Origin: Corallium rubrum
Lineage: Eukaryota > Cnidaria > Anthozoa > Scleralcyonacea > Coralliidae
Length of the DNA stretch: 64,000 nt
Direction of reading: 5' to 3'
NCBI GenBank assembly: GCA_964035015.1
Contig: OZ036014.1
Span: forward strand, 6,104,995-6,168,994
In this document: positions 37,498 to 51,700 of the stretch, piece by piece
How the letters are laid out: each line of letters begins with the position of its first letter
Position numbering within the stretch: position 1 is the first letter of the stretch
Made by a program: the position numbers and the translations under genes
Notes under the pieces: model-generated
Database searches by the model: none
Told to the model about the DNA's origin: nothing
The model's input: the letters and a program-made list of their open reading frames with translations, nothing else

Positions 37498-40400
37498 ATG
37501 GAATTTGTGGAAAAGAAAGTAGTGGATGGTTGTCGTTTAGGAGAAATCAAAAGAAATGAAGGAATAAAACAGTTTGATACTCCTGCTTGTATGTTATACA
37601 CACGCGGAGGTGCAGCACCTCATTTGACCAATAATTTAGTGGATAGTTTTCTTGATGATGTTACTGGGATGCAAATAACACTACCGACAATGTAAGATAT
37701 GAACAATGGTGGATGATATTTTATGAGTCATATGCAATTGATGAAGTCAATAATCAATAGAAATTGATATTAATCAATAACAATCACTATCAATTGATAA
37801 TCAATGAAAGAGAATTTTTGTGATTATTGATTAGTATCAATTATCAATAGCAATCGATGAACTACACACTGTACAGTGAGTTGCATGCCAGGCAGACAAT
37901 TTTGCAAGCCCAGCTGCCACCACCACTATTACAATCACCATTGTTACCACCACCACTACCACCAATACCACCTGACCACCACCAGGTGAACTGGTATTTG
38001 AATTTTTGCAACAATTTTGGTCAAATTGCATTTACAGTAGTAACTGGTATATACTGATATTTTAAATGATATTTAGATTTCAGCATCCAGGATCAGATGT
38101 CTTGAAAGACTATGGGAAAGGGATAGCAGAATTTCTAGATATAAAGGTAATTATGACTGTGAAAATTGCCTAAGCTGATTTGCTCAAAACTTAATCTTGT
38201 TCCTAGAACCCTTGACCTCCTTATACAAAACTGGCCCTTTATAATTTTATTCTAACACTCCACTCTTCAAATAGAGAACCGGTATATTGTTTCACAAGAT
38301 TTTGACATTTTTTCTAGAAACATGTTATTTATTGTTCAGTACATGATCCAACTCATGAAACACGATATTCGTACAATGAAGAAAAAAATATTTCCATATG
38401 GAATAGCAGTGGACGGAAAAAAGTAAGTAACTTGACATGAGATTTAGATCATGTAACTGCTATTAAAAGTTATCTGGTACAGATGATGATCCAATCCAAA
38501 GGGGAGTGGTTTCAAATACTCTTTGGAAAATCCTGAAAAAAGTTCTTCAAAATTATGAACAGACTATAAGGCTATAACCCACCTATAACCTACATTTATA
38601 CTTTATATACTAAATTTTTTCTTTTCTGACAGATAAATGTTGATCTCTTTGTGGAGTTTTTAAGCGCTTTAAAGCCTGACATAGTGCAGTGTTTGTGTGA
38701 CACAGTTCCTATTGGTCAGTCTACAAAAAGAAATAAGAAATCTGTTGACAGAACATTAAAGTTTCTTGATGAAGTTCTAGACCATCAGGAACATGACAAG
38801 GTACACAAATTAATTATGATGATAAAATAATTATAAATATTTATGCTTTGCAAGGAAATGCAATATTAATAACTTTTGTTTGCAGATCTTAAAGTCTATT
38901 GGAATATTTGGTTCTATTGAAGGTGGTGATTGTGAAACAGAGAGAACTCGCTCAGCAGTTGAAACTGCCAAGAGATCAGTCTCAGGTAAGGGAGAGTAGA
39001 TTTAGGTGAACAACTTAATTTAGTAAATATTTTTTCCCTCTAACAGGGCAAATTTCTAATTTTTCCCTCATTACTGTAGCATGCATGACCAAACATCCAA
39101 ACATTACAGTACTCTTTTACACGACAAAGAAATGCATTATTATAGATAATCATGGTATTACAGCCCAATTAGGATCTTTCATGAATCCTCCGGAGGCTTG
39201 AGGGGACATTTAATCACTAATTTCCCAACATGTCATGGTGTAATTACTTATAATAATTAAAATTAATTAAAATTAATTAATCATAATTAAAATGAATTAC
39301 AGTATCATAAATTAATATTTATTTAATTAAATAATTAATATAAATAAATTTAAGACATTAATTAACATAAATTAGTTAAATAACAGTTTCATCCTGCATT
39401 GCTCACGACTTCCTCAAAACAAACGGCAAACTTTTATTTTTTAAACAGGGTTTGTCATAGAAGGTATTGATTCGTCTTCAGAAAACTGGATATCGTATTT
39501 ACATACCTCAATTGTAAGTTACTCAAAAACTACAAAAATGAGTTTATCGAATGTTTTATCAGTCCTAATATTAAACCCGTCTTTTTTGCTCCCTAGAAAC
39601 CATTACCTCGTGATAAACCACGTTTTCTTCCTGGACCAGTCTCCCCTGGTAGGGCAAATCAAACTTTGTGGCATCATAGCTATATCATCATTCTTCTTCG
39701 CTATAAATTTTCTGTTTGCATCTCATTTCAGATGAGGTTTTTTCTGCCTTGGAATGTGGAGTTGATGTTTTCGATAGCAGGTATCCTTGACTAAAAGTAA
39801 TAGTTTTTAGAAGTGATTGTTTCAGCGAATTCAAATCAGGGAATCTACTTAAAGTTACCAAAAAACTGTTTCCCGGCCCAACCTTGTTCCTATTAGTTAT
39901 AGGACAATTTTCCCGCCAGTTGAAAACATTGGGTCCGTGCACAGTTACCGAGTCCTTTGTCCTTCTAGCGTGCTGACTTCACCAGAAAATCTTCTAAATG
40001 TGCTGAACTTACCGGGAAATCTTCGATAAACGTATCGAAAAATTCCTTAAACGTTGCTCCCATATACTCCCGCCAAAATCTTGCCTCGCGCACCTTCTCA
40101 CGAACGCCCTGGGTACGAGGTTGTTGTTTTCCGTCCGCAGTTTAAGCTTTTTACTGGTCAGCAGCAGCTGTCAGAGACGGGAAGGCGTTAACTACTTTCC
40201 TATTTACTTTTTCCTGTCCGTAGCAAATTTTTGTTTTGTCTTTTTTTGGTTACATACGCTTGCTTATACGCTAGCCTTAGCTAAAGTCAAATCGTCTGAG
40301 TAAAATACACAAGACTCGAGAGTTTGATGCCGCCTTAGAAAGAGTTAAGTATTACTACTCGCATTATAGATATGTAGTTTCTCCCTTTACAAATAAACTG

Positions 40401-41109
40401 GTCTGGCGGTAGACAGAGTAAATGGAATGGGTTAACCCTTTCACTTGCATTGTAATAAAGGACTCGGTGGCTAATCATCCTTACGTGCAGCCAGCCGCTG
40501 AATTGCGAAGGACGCAGATCAACGTGGCCGTGTTGAGGCATATCAAAGGCGCTCCACCAGCCAGCCGCCATCACAGCTAAGATGTTAGGTGTTGAATTTT
40601 ATGGAGGAGGGAAAACCGGAGAACCCGGCGAAAAACCCTCGAAGCACAGTAGAGATCAACTACAACTCTACTCACATGAGTCCAAGCCCGACAACGGGGT
40701 CATTCCCAAGCGGTCACCCATCCAAGTACTAACCGGACTTAACTTTTTGGTGAGAGCCAGCGCGCTACCCGTGCTCCCCAAAAGTTGTGGGACAACATTG
40801 TCTTGTTACTTTGTCTAACGCCAGACAATTTTAATCATCAAGGGGAGACGTCTTGGAAAGGTATGCATGAAAGTGCCTTGCTTGTCCATTGGTGCCTAAT
40901 AAGCTTGCTAGGGGTTCTCCTTTCACAAGTAAAATCGTCTGACGTTTATTAGAGTAAAATAACAAAATAATAATAATAATTATTTTATTTAGGCAAGGTA
41001 GCATCACTCAGTCAATATGCTGCTTTCCAGGATGGCCTTGCATATTAGAGCTAATTACATATAGTAAAATAAATAATATTAATATTACAACTAAGTTAAT
41101 TAACTAATT

Positions 41110-41142
<33 letters not shown>

Positions 41143-42401
41143 CTAATTAATTAACCGACCAAATATTTCATCTTATACAGTGTTTTAAAATAATCTAATG
41201 TATCCGCTGATTTAAGTTCCTTATCTAAAGCGTTCCAAACCTTTGCACATAGATATTTTGTCGTACTCTTAGCCCAATTTGTCTTAGGGTCAAAAGGCCC
41301 GGTTTTGGCTGGTCTGAGAGTCTAAGTGTATAAGTACAAGCACCTTAACTCTTTACATAGCTTTGCCTATCAGGCCACACAGCGCGGTTGTGCTTTAAAT
41401 CTTCAATCTGGCAGTAAACGTTACAAACCGAACATGAACCATACGATAAAACAGAATGTTGAAACTCCGCAGCAGAAATTGGGCGTGGAGGAAAAAGTCG
41501 AAGACGACGACGTCGTCAAAACCCGTTTTGAGATTAATCTTGGCAATGTGAGGTAGGTATACTTAGATTAAATATATTTAATAAAACTCAATATAATTCC
41601 TGAGGAAAACACATAGGAAATCGTGGTTTTATATCTGATAAACGTTATTTTTCAAAATTACTACGCCAATGAAATTACCAAATGAGTCGTTTTTGAAGCT
41701 ATTCATGCAAAACACTCGTAGTACGTATTTTATCAGATCTAAAACACGATGGGAATGCGATACTGCTGCTCATGCATGTTTAATGTTTTAAATATTACTT
41801 CGAACGGTTACGAATGCATAATACAACTAAGTAAAGTAGTAAATAGCTTCATTACGTTTCTCTTTCTATATAGATACAGAGAAGATTTCTCGCCGCTTGC
41901 CATTGGCTGTTGCTGTTATTCCTGCACCAATCATACGCGAGCTTATGTCTACCACTTGTTGCAAACGAAAGAAATGCTTGCTCAAGTAGTTTTAATGACG
42001 TGAGTACCAAACTATCCACTACTATCCCTCGTCCCTACACTTCAACACTTCGGAAAACACGCAATCCCGTAGCTAGACGCAATCAGTTGTGGTGATAAAT
42101 ATGAGAGAGATAATATGCCAAGTCTCCAGACAACGTCTTTCATGGCTCCTTGAACATGGTGATAATTTTTTAATCATCCCACGCAATCTCAGGCTGGTTC
42201 GGCACGCGTGCCTCGACAAAGCACAATTTTGCTTTTTGCTCCGCTGTTTTCTCTTTGTCCAGAAAAATTACACCTTTAAGCATTCTTCTCCTTTTTTTCA
42301 GGCACAACTTTCATCAATATTTTCAATTTTTCAAGAAACTCCGAGAAGCCATCAACGACGACAAATACGACACTTTCAAAAACAACTTTCTCGAATCATA
42401 A
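37498..42401 (+). CDS. QTRT2: QTRT2, queuine tRNA-ribosyltransferase accessory subunit, 11 exons, 406 aa
   Basis: Exons: 37498-37691, 38077-38146, 38318-38422, 38633-38800, 38886-38985, 39449-39513, 39597-39648, 39732-39780, 41361-41552, 41874-41999, 42302-42401; total 1221 nt in one frame. Diagnostic segments in order: [89 protein letters not shown], and the zinc site C-x-C-x2-C (CCCYSC) with the distant His of [12 protein letters not shown]2 pairs with catalytic QTRT1 to exchange guanine-34 for queuine in tRNAs for Asp, Asn, His and Tyr; QTRT2 lacks the catalytic Asp and tethers the complex to the mitochondrial outer membrane in mammals. Human length is 415 aa. The 1.58-kb intron 8 holds a SINE and a LINE fragment. 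Confidence 0.93.
40590..40800 (-). mobile_element. 5S rRNA-like SINE copy
   Basis: Read on the minus strand, it contains GGTTAGTACTTGGATGGGTG, the 5S rRNA internal promoter (box C) region, preceded by AAGTTAAGTCC and followed by CGAGGGTTTTTCGCCGGGTT. A plus-strand relative lies at 53345-53700. In QTRT2 intron 8. Confidence 0.75.
40975..41315 (-). mobile_element. LINE 3' fragment
   Basis: The minus strand encodes the C-terminal signature [20 protein letters not shown] typical of non-LTR reverse transcriptase proteins, followed by an untranslated tail. 5' truncated. Contains a short TCAA repeat (41112-41142). Confidence 0.75.
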
Positions 42402-42640
42402 AATTGTAAAAAGCATTTTTTTTAATATTTTTTTAAATATACTTGCGAAGCTAAATCAATTTAAATGTACTTCTACCTATTATAGTCATTATAAGCATTT
42501 AAAAAAGCAGTCTACAGTCATGACGTCCTGTGCTTAAATTGTGTTCAACTATATCACCTAATGTAATTATATTTTCTTAGTCGGTCAAGTAAAAAAATAC
42601 TTCATAAAAAAATATACCTATATACGAAATACAATATACT

Positions 42641-43698
42641 TTATAAGTTTTCAGTATACGTTGGCACCTAGGCGTGTATACACCGCCCGTCAAAACATGT
42701 TATAACATGGAGAATATTTTTCTCTGTTTTTCAGGCCAACGTGACTTAACCCTGGTAATATTTGTTATAACATAGCTTTGATATGGCAACGTTTTTGATT
42801 GGCTGTCGTGCGTGCTCCATAACTCGATGGAGTACGGCAAAAAAGCGCGGGGGAAAATTTCAAAACAAAACTGAGTTTTAAATTGACTTTTTATATTATC
42901 AAAATACCAAGTCATTTAATTTTATTAAGTAATAAAGAACAACGACCCAGAAGGCATAAACTGGGTCTGGGTAACCGAGTTTAAACTGTCCTTTTGGTTG
43001 GATTTTAGTGAACAAAAAAGACTTGGCTACGAAAGTAGAAAAACACAACAACCAAAACGATTCGCCGGCTTGTGAAAGGATTTAATGCTATGTTACAAAA
43101 GAAATGGCTCATGGTTTAGTGTGCTCCATCGAGTTATGGATGTGCTTGGGAAATTTGGAGAGCACTCAATATACTTTATAAGTTTTCAGTACGTTGGCAC
43201 CTAGGCGTGTATACACCGCCCGTCAAAACATGTTATAACATGGAGAATATTTTTCTCTGTTTTTCAGGCCAACGTGACTTAACCCTGGTAATATTTGTTA
43301 TAACATAGCTTTGATATGGCAACGTTTTTGATTGGCTGTCGTGCGTGCTCCATAACTCGATGGAGTACGGCAAAAAAGCGTGGGGAAAAATTTCAAAACA
43401 AAACTGAGTTTTAAATTGACTTTTTATATTATCAAAATACCAAGTCATTTAATTTTATTAAGTAATAAAGAACAACGACCCAGAAGGCATAAACTGGGTC
43501 TGGGTAACCGAGTTTAAACTGTCCTTTTGGTTGGATTTTAGTGAACAAAAAAGACTTGGCTACGAAAGTAGAAAAACACAACAACCAAAACGAGTCGCCG
43601 GCTTGTGAAAGGATTTAATGCTATGTTACAAAAGAAATGGCTCATGGTTTAGTGTGCTCCATCGAGTTATGGATGTGCTTGGGAAATTTGGAGAGCAC
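42641..43698. repeat. tandem duplication of a transposon fragment, unit about 530 bp
   Basis: Unit 1 (42641-43168) and unit 2 (43168-43698) are nearly identical; differences are a few single bases and a 2-base gap (GTATACGTT versus GTACGTT). Each unit holds a 55-60 bp Penelope-like tail (CAGGCCAACGTGACTTAACC) flanked by the direct repeat TGTTATAACAT. Related sequence in reverse orientation is at 63600-63960. Confidence 0.9.
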
Positions 43699-43800
43699 TC
43701 AAAAATCTAGAGTTGGTCTCGGCTACGCCTCGACCAACTCTTACGATTTTTTCGTGCTCTCCCAATTTCCCGTGTGCACACTAAACCATGAGCCATTTCT
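43640..43800. mobile_element. inverted repeat end (AAGAAATGGCTCATGGTTTA)
   Basis: GAAATGGCTCATGGTTTAGTG (43636) and its complement ending at 43800 flank a GGTCTCGGCTACGCC loop. Same family as the outer element at 61881-63570. Confidence 0.6.
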
Positions 43801-43822
43801 TAATTTTACGTCAACGTTTAAG

Positions 43823-44512
43823 TTAGGCCATGTCCACGCTAATTCGTTTTTAAACGAAAACGGAGATCTCGTATCGAAAACCACAGTTGATAGAGGAAGA
43901 TGGTTAGGAAACTTCATAAAATCCATTGTTCTAGGTGATTGTGTACCCTGTGCACGGTTCACGGTTTGAAAATTCTATTATTTGACTATTGTTTTACCTT
44001 TGCGAACTAAGATAGCGGTGTGAAAGAGATTGGGCACTACGTGTTTGTTTTGGCTTCTGGTTCGAGGTATTCCAGTACTTATTACAAATAATAACACATT
44101 TCGAGCCGTGCTTCCAATAGAAAACGTTTGTGTTCAATCGTTTGTCCATATCAAATGAGCTTTAAAAAACTTTGTGCACGTCAAACCCCGTTCAACCTCC
44201 AAGTGGGTTCTTTGTTCAATATATTTGAAGTTTGCCGGGTTTCCTCAACCGTCTCCCTCTATCAACTATGCCGTCCACACTATCGTTTTCGAATCGTTTT
44301 TGCCATCCACATTAAAACGGCGAAATGACCCTGAACAAAGGCCGTGGGTGACTGGAACCCAGATCACATGATCGCCATGACTTCAGCGTTTTCGAGAAGT
44401 TCCGTTTTCGGTCACCGAAGACGCCGGATTAGTGTGAACGAAAGGCCTAACCGTATCAAAGTCTCTGATTTCGTTTGAAAACGGACTAATGCGGAGTGTG
44501 GACATAGCCTTA
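43823..44512. mobile_element. foldback DNA element, TIR core GGCCATGTCCACGCTAAT
   Basis: Left TTAGGCCATGTCCACGCTAA and right ...GTGTGGACATAGCCTTA are inverted. The interior has no coding capacity. Non-autonomous; superfamily not assigned. Confidence 0.7.
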
Positions 44513-44859
44513 AATGTTTACCTTGGAAATGTATTAGGTTTTCATTCGATACATTCAACCCAATACATTCTTGTCACATGAGTGTGCCCTTCACGTCGCG
44601 CCAATCCCATGGTGTTGATTTCAAAACGGTTAACTTTGACTTAAATTCAAAACATGATTTGATGGGCAGTGTACAAACTTAGGTGGCAACAACTGTATTT
44701 CATTTAAATTCTTCATTTGGTTATAAAACCTGGGTCTCATTTGGACGAAAGTCGTTTTGAAACAATCGCAAAAAAAATACCGTTTCCATGATGACGTGCG
44801 ATGGTGTGGTATTATCTATTAGCGGCAAAGCATTCTGGTAGTTGCAGTTGTACACAGTG

Positions 44860-45408
44860 ATGGATTTACAGGGGGGTGCAGGGGGTGCGCACCCCTCCTG
44901 GCCTTGGCTAAGGGGGGTGCAGGGGGAGGTGCCAAATTGTCAAATCCAAGTACATTAAAGGACGCATTCATTCAATGTACATGTGAACTTCATGCTATTA
45001 TATGATTCATAGATATATGACTCATATATTAGCTATCATATGATTCACAGGTATCCGCATCCCTACCAGATCAAGCTGGATCCATCACTGGGTGGGCTTC
45101 ACCCCCCTACCCCCCAGCCCCACCACCAGCTTGGCCCCTTGGACCCGGCCGGGGGCTGTGTCCCCAGACCCTGCCTCGGTCACGCCCCACACCGCACCCC
45201 TACCAGATCAAGCTGGATCCATCACTGGGTGGGCTTCACCCCCCTACCCCCCAGTCCCACCACCAGCTTGGCCCCTTGGACCCTGCCGCGGGCTGTGTCC
45301 CCAGACCCTGCCTCGGTCACGTTCCACGCCGCAGGCCTAATCTCACTTCGCTCGCTCAGCACCCCCCCCCCCCCTACCAGATCAAGCTGGATCCATCACT
45401 GGTTGTAC
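44860..45408. repeat. GC-rich tandem duplication, unit about 142 bp, 2.2 copies
   Basis: CCAGATCAAGCTGGATCCAT starts copies at 45057, 45199 and (partial) 45377. Preceded by G-rich GGGGGGTGCAGG blocks. The local GC content is far above the surroundings. No supported gene. Confidence 0.85.
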
Positions 45409-45790
45409 AACGCAACTGTAAACTATACCCCTATTCCCACACCCCACCCTGGGGTGGGGGTGGGTCTACTCTGGCAATTCATCGTACAAATGACTTGTAA
45501 CCACTACCTTGTATATATCCGAACTGTGGTTCCTAACCAAAAAATTACCAAACAAAGATGGCGCCAGTATGGGTCCTTTCTTTCATAGTAGCGACTGCTG
45601 ACCTTATTCCCAATATTTTTGTGACTGTGGGCTCAGCTGCGCCCACAGTTATAAATTAATTTTAAAAAGGTCAGCGGTTACGGCTATGGGAGAAAGGATC
45701 CGTCAGTCCTTGATATATGGGAGACCCGCGGTCCAGTTATACATAGGTCAGTGGCTTGGTGGCATTGAATAAAAAATTCCCTAAAGCAAT

Positions 45791-48700
45791 TTATAGTTCA
45801 ACCTTCTCGGGAGGGGGTTGAGTTTTATCTTTTTTCGGTACAAACGTCAAAGTCTCGGTGTCACTGAAGTAACCCTCGTCGCCGATATAATGAGTTGGGT
45901 AAAGCAGATATGGAGAAGCTGATAAGGCGTTTAAGTTCCGTACCTCGAATTGATTGGACCATGTTTTGCTGTAATGAAAAAACATATTGCATAATTGATA
46001 CAAACAACCAAGGAAAACCAAGAAATGACGACGTCATAATGACGTTACTATTTGCTACCATGCCAACGAAAGTGTACCCTAGATTCAGAATTGGCATACG
46101 ACCAAACTGTAAAAATTTCGTTGCATTACAACTAATAGTTCTGAAGTTATTGAACCGCAGAAGACCAAAAAAGCCTAGCCGAGATAAGCTTCTTCATACG
46201 TGCAATATTTTCACACGCCAGTGAGCAATATTTTCATACGCGAGTGCGTGAAACGTTTACACGCGAGTGCACGAAATTTTCACACGAGTACGCGAGATTT
46301 TTACACGCGAGTGCTGCCGTGTTTAGTACCCATTTACCGGCTGAGTAGGTCCACACAGCTAAAATTACTTCCGGCCTTACCGAGGAACTTTGGCTAAGTG
46401 GAGCTTTTGTGAGACTTGTTTACTGTTTTTAAATTAAACTTGCCACGTCCCAAACGTTGAATTTGTCTTTTTCAAGTGTAACACATCATTTTGAGTAGAA
46501 AGACGGAAAAATTACACTTCCAATACGTCGAAACAAAACTAAGGTGAGGAAAAACCGTACGAAAAAGACCAAGCGTCTCACCATTTTTCTTGTTGAATGC
46601 AGATGATGTCTGTATTCTTTGCTTTCCGTCCTTGTAATTATAAGACCCTTTTATATACACCAAGAATGTTGATAATGAATATCTCCATGTAGATGTCTGA
46701 ACATCATCTCACTTTTCAACGACGACAACTTTGTTTTTGCACGACCGACAGTACATGTTGTCTGGAAAGTCAGACAAATGACTACTAAAAAGTTCTCAAT
46801 TTGTGATATATTGCAAAGTTAATATAATAAACTATTTATTGTCTTCGTTTAAATGGTCTGTTTTAGTTAAATATCAGAGTATTGTTTTTTATGTGGAACT
46901 CTATTTTAAAAAACGGCAAAAGACAAAGCAGCTATACGTGACCTTCAAACATCATTTGAAAGCAAGGTCATAATATAAGCTTATATATTTTACAAATTCA
47001 TTGACCAAACAAATTTAATCACTTCAGAATTGTTTTTATCTAAGACTCTTATGCTTCTCTTTACAATTTACATGGGTAATTGAAAGGTAAAAAGGTTATA
47101 AATGAAACATAATTCTCAAAACTTCACCAGCTCACTGACTCGTTGTTGACTTGACTGTTGACATTTCAAACTGTCTGCGAAGCCGGGGGGGGGGGGGGGC
47201 TCCCTTTTATGCGCTCGCTCCGTGTTTAAACAGATCAACTACTTACTTGGGATGCTTGTCAAACATGATTGGTATATATTCGTCCACAGGGACAAACCTC
47301 TCGAGAGGTTTTGGCGCAAGTAACTTCTTTGCTCCTTCTAGCGTCAGCACATATCCCAGAGTCCACCACGAGTATCCTGGAATGACCACTAACTTAGCGC
47401 CAGGGATTTCAGTATCTTCACTGTCTACGTTTGTTAACTTGCGACCAACATACCTAGAATGAGCATCAGAGACAAACTTTATGTTTTACAACAATCGAAA
47501 TATGGTATAGTAGGTTAATACTGCCGAAACAGAGAACGTAAGTGGTCTAACGTTTCGAGCGAAGGCCCTTCGTCAGAGAGAAACAGTTTTACAGTACGGC
47601 TGTTTTACAGTACGGCTGTCGACCGTTGTACTTATTTATTTAAAATGTATTTAAAACGAAAATTAAGTTTGTCTTATTTGAAAGAACACTTAAAATGACA
47701 GAATAACATCTAATATAAATACGTTTTGTGGAAACACCACGTAAAATATTTCTTTGTTAAGCTTTCGGCCTGTTGACTCAGGCCTTCATCAGAGCAATGG
47801 CAACAAGTTGTTGGCTCACGTCATTTAGAAACTAAGCAACTGATCAATTAAATCACGTAAGAATACAATGGCGTATCACGTTAATTTTATTAATTAGAAA
47901 ACAAAATCAAGAATGTTCTCCGAATAGGGCACACCACGTGCTATTTAATGGCTGTCTTTCCTGAGAAATAGTGTGATGTTTTGCAATCTCAATAGACTCC
48001 CTTGTTCTTCGCGTGAAGTATTGCTTGTCGCTGGCTAAGAGTGACGACTCTTTCCACTTAACACGATGGTCATACTTCCAAGCGTGTTTGGCAACAGCAG
48101 ATTTAAACTATTGGGCCTTAATGCAACATGTCAGTTCAAACCTTTCTTCTATTTTTAGAAAATGATCATGCACCTGTTTTTCTCTAAAATGTGGGTTCAA
48201 AGTAATCATTGATAAAATGTTGAAGTAATTGTTAAAAGTAATCATTATTGATAAAATGTTAAAGTAATTGTTAAAAGTAATCATTATTGATAAAATGTTA
48301 AAGTAATTGTGAAAAGTAATCATTATTGATAAAATGTTAAAGTAATTGTTCAAAGTAATCATTATTGCCCTTCACAGGTGAAGTTTACGGCCAAGACGAA
48401 ATAACGTTTTCAATTATTCATGCAAACAGGATTCTCATGAATATTTTAAAATCGCTCCAAATAGTGAGTCGAGTGGAAATCATTGCTCAATGTTTGGTGT
48501 GGAGCGATATTGGTCAATTGCAATCAAGGTTGGAGTGTAAAGATGGGAGATTAAATGTGTGAGTGGGTTTTTCAAAGCCTTTTTAAGAAGTGGGAAAGTG
48601 GGTTAATTTCAAGTCTGGAGTAGCTCTCGTCGCCATAATTGTACAGTTGGTCTCATGTTTGGTTAAGCGACTGGTGGCGCGGCTTAAACAATCCTGAGCC

Positions 48701-51700
48701 GCAAGGTGGCCGGAGAAGGAGGCGATTCGAACTTAAACAGACTAGAACTGTGGGCGTTCGACTGCATGCCTTTTCTACTCTCAAGCGTGGCTCGGTGCGA
48801 GAACACGTGAGGAAATCCTGCGAGGACCAACAAGAGGCGTCAAGTGCAAGAGTGTGATCCGACACCTGCCCAATGACGTGCCCTGATTGGCTAACACCGC
48901 ACTTGTGTCGTCATTAAAAACAACTTAGCTGACTCCAGCGTGTCCCTAGTGGGAGGTGCTGAATATCAGACGCAGGTAAAGTCGCTCAGAAGCGCCTATA
49001 AAGTCCTTTTCGGTAAGACGTGGGCACACAGAGCGAGAGAGAGAGACACCAAGGGAGCGTGACTCAAGTAACGACGTTACATACAGCAGATACCATGCAG
49101 TTCTCCAGAATGTTCGCCAGAATGTTCGCCGCCTTTTACCTTTTACAGGTAAGCTAAGAAATGCTACGCAATTGAAAATTAAATCTCTGGTTTTCAAAAT
49201 TAGATGGGTACACAAAATTAATTCTATCTTTCTGTGCAATTCTGTTGTGTAGTTGTACTGGACAGTGAATGTTATTGGGGGTTAGTCTTTGTCGAGTTGT
49301 ATTATAAAATTATTACGTTGTTAGTATGCTGGCAGCTGATTGTGCGTGAATTGAGATAAGTTTTCAAATGCATGGATATCCATCGTTGAAGGTGAAGTGT
49401 TGGTTATAGTGTTCTACTTCGCGCGCTGTGAATTAATAATATTTCGAGCAGCGACTCTGCAAAGCATGACAGAAATGCAAGAAAAATTTAATGTACACGT
49501 TTCTCACAAATTGTTCATAAAAAATTAAATCCTATGTGGGCAAGCGTATATACCAGCTTAACGGTTAACAAGATCAGAGCCGTTTCTTGATACACTAACT
49601 AAACGTCTTAGACGTAGAACAGCCGTATACCATCGCGTTTCCTTAAAGCTGTTTTTATTATTCATAATTAGTACAAACCCAGGACCATTTGAGATTAAAA
49701 CATTATCAGACAAAGCAAATATACTACTTTTCTCTTAACAACAGAACAGTGTTGCAAAAAAAATCTTTTCCAACTATTTTATTCCTAATTGGGAATAAAG
49801 GAAGAATGAAGACGGATATTTAAATAACTCTTGGGACGTTTAAAATAAAAAAAAATACTTCAGCGTGCAAAGATAATTCATTTCGTGCCAAAGCGGACTG
49901 GTTTTCGTCGACGACAATACAACTAATTAATATGACATAACACCCTTACAAACCAAGGTGTTTAAAAACGCGTTAATTCTTTCGTAATTCCTTAATGGTC
50001 CTTAATTCCAGTATTTGGTCATTTGGACTTTGTTTTTTGTTCCTATGTTAGTTTTCTTTGGAATTAGCTTGTGAAGGTAAGGGAGACGGTAGAGCCGAAT
50101 TATATGAAAGCCGTTGTAAGATCGAAGAGGATTCTCAGAAATGCGCATTATTACTTCGCATTTACGTAGATACGTCATTGATATTGACGGTTGAAAAAAA
50201 CGGTAAATTTGAAATAAATTTTTCTCTCAAGAGTAACCAGGTCAACGAGTAATGAAAATACTTAGCCGCCGTTGATTAATCTAAGAGACAAGAAGCAAAC
50301 AAACTCAACACAGCAATGTGTAGGGCCAACACTTGATGGCGTAGTGTGAAGACACTGTTAATAAGGTAAAATAATGCGAGAATTACAAAAAAAAACCGAC
50401 CCTTAATACAGTAAAAGAAACATTTTCCATTGGTTTTTGTGAGCTGGAAAAAGTCGTTGGTTGGTACATGCTTGGTTGTGAATAGAGCCTATGGCTGGTT
50501 GGACCACAATCTTTGCGTAGCACGTTCAAAGTGGTTTTAACCAAAATCTCACGCAACGTAATGGTCAAGTTCCTATGGTATTGTCGTAGTAATGTTAAGC
50601 ACTCTTAAGTCAAAATTCCAAACGATTTTTAACCATGTATATACATGATTACTCAGTAATTGTAACGGTGCCAAGCTATACTCATGCAGTGCTGCATGCT
50701 GTCGAATAAAGCATCTTATTTTCAATATCTTTCAAGAGTTTGGTACTACGTAATGGTCAAGTTCCTATGGTATTGTCGTAGTAATGTTAAGCACTCTTAA
50801 GTCAAAATTCAAAAAAAATTTTAACCAGACACGGACTTTTCAGAAGTCAGCAATTATTGTTTGAGAAAAGATATATATCTATATAGACTTGTGGAAAACG
50901 CTGTGTATAGACCGTAGACACCTGATGTACAAGGCAGTTCCACACTGCGGTGATATTGGTAGTAACTATTGCGAGTACAATATTCGTGCAAGGTCATGCA
51001 ATGGTGAGGTGCGCTACATTAAAGGCAAATTATTACAACCTTGCGAAATAGGTTCATATAAGTCAGTATATCCTAGTATGGTATATAATATGTGATCTCG
51101 GCACTTCCGAACGATATATAGCAGCCTAGTATTTAGCTTTGGACCGGGAGCAACGTGGGAAAAACAACAAAACTAAAAGTGGAAGGGGATACACATAGAA
51201 AAAAGTAGAATTAAGAATCGCGTTTCGGATATCCCCCGTATAAAGACTACGAACTCAGTTGAAACCTAAAGTAAAACATCTTTCAAAGTTCGAAAACTAA
51301 ACTAAACTAACTTTATTTATACTGGATAACTCTATCAGTTATATCTAAACTGTTCTTCCTGGAGGTCCAGTAAGGACCATCCATTTTTGGTCCAGTGTCA
51401 CTACAAAAGGAAACCAGAGTAAACTAAACTAAACTAACTTTACTTATACTGGATAACTCTATCAGTCATATCATGCAGTGTCAAAATCGACTCCCGTAAC
51501 AATTTATTCTGATGAATGAGGACTTTGGCTCAAAACGTCAGTACTTCGTTCTCTGACGTCTCAGCAGTTCATCATCTTTATTATTAAGATGTTCTCTACA
51601 TCGTAATTAACACACTCTAAAGCAGCACTCTAATTGTATATTACTCCATGATTTACTCTGATGAAGAACTTTGGCTTAAAAGGACAGTATTTCGTTCTCT

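Noticed and set aside
42668-42690. ACACCGCCCGTC, as in the 3' end of SSU rRNA
   Set aside because: Only 12 bases match; flanks do not resemble rRNA, and the block belongs to a duplicated transposon fragment.
45040-45588. 182-codon Pro-rich ORF
   Set aside because: It runs across 142-bp tandem repeats, with competing frames of similar length and no domain.
50058-50252. Longer second exon of the nested gene (ESRCKIEEDSQKC...)
   Set aside because: A consensus donor at 50076 in phase 1 fits the downstream exons better. Kept only as an alternative.
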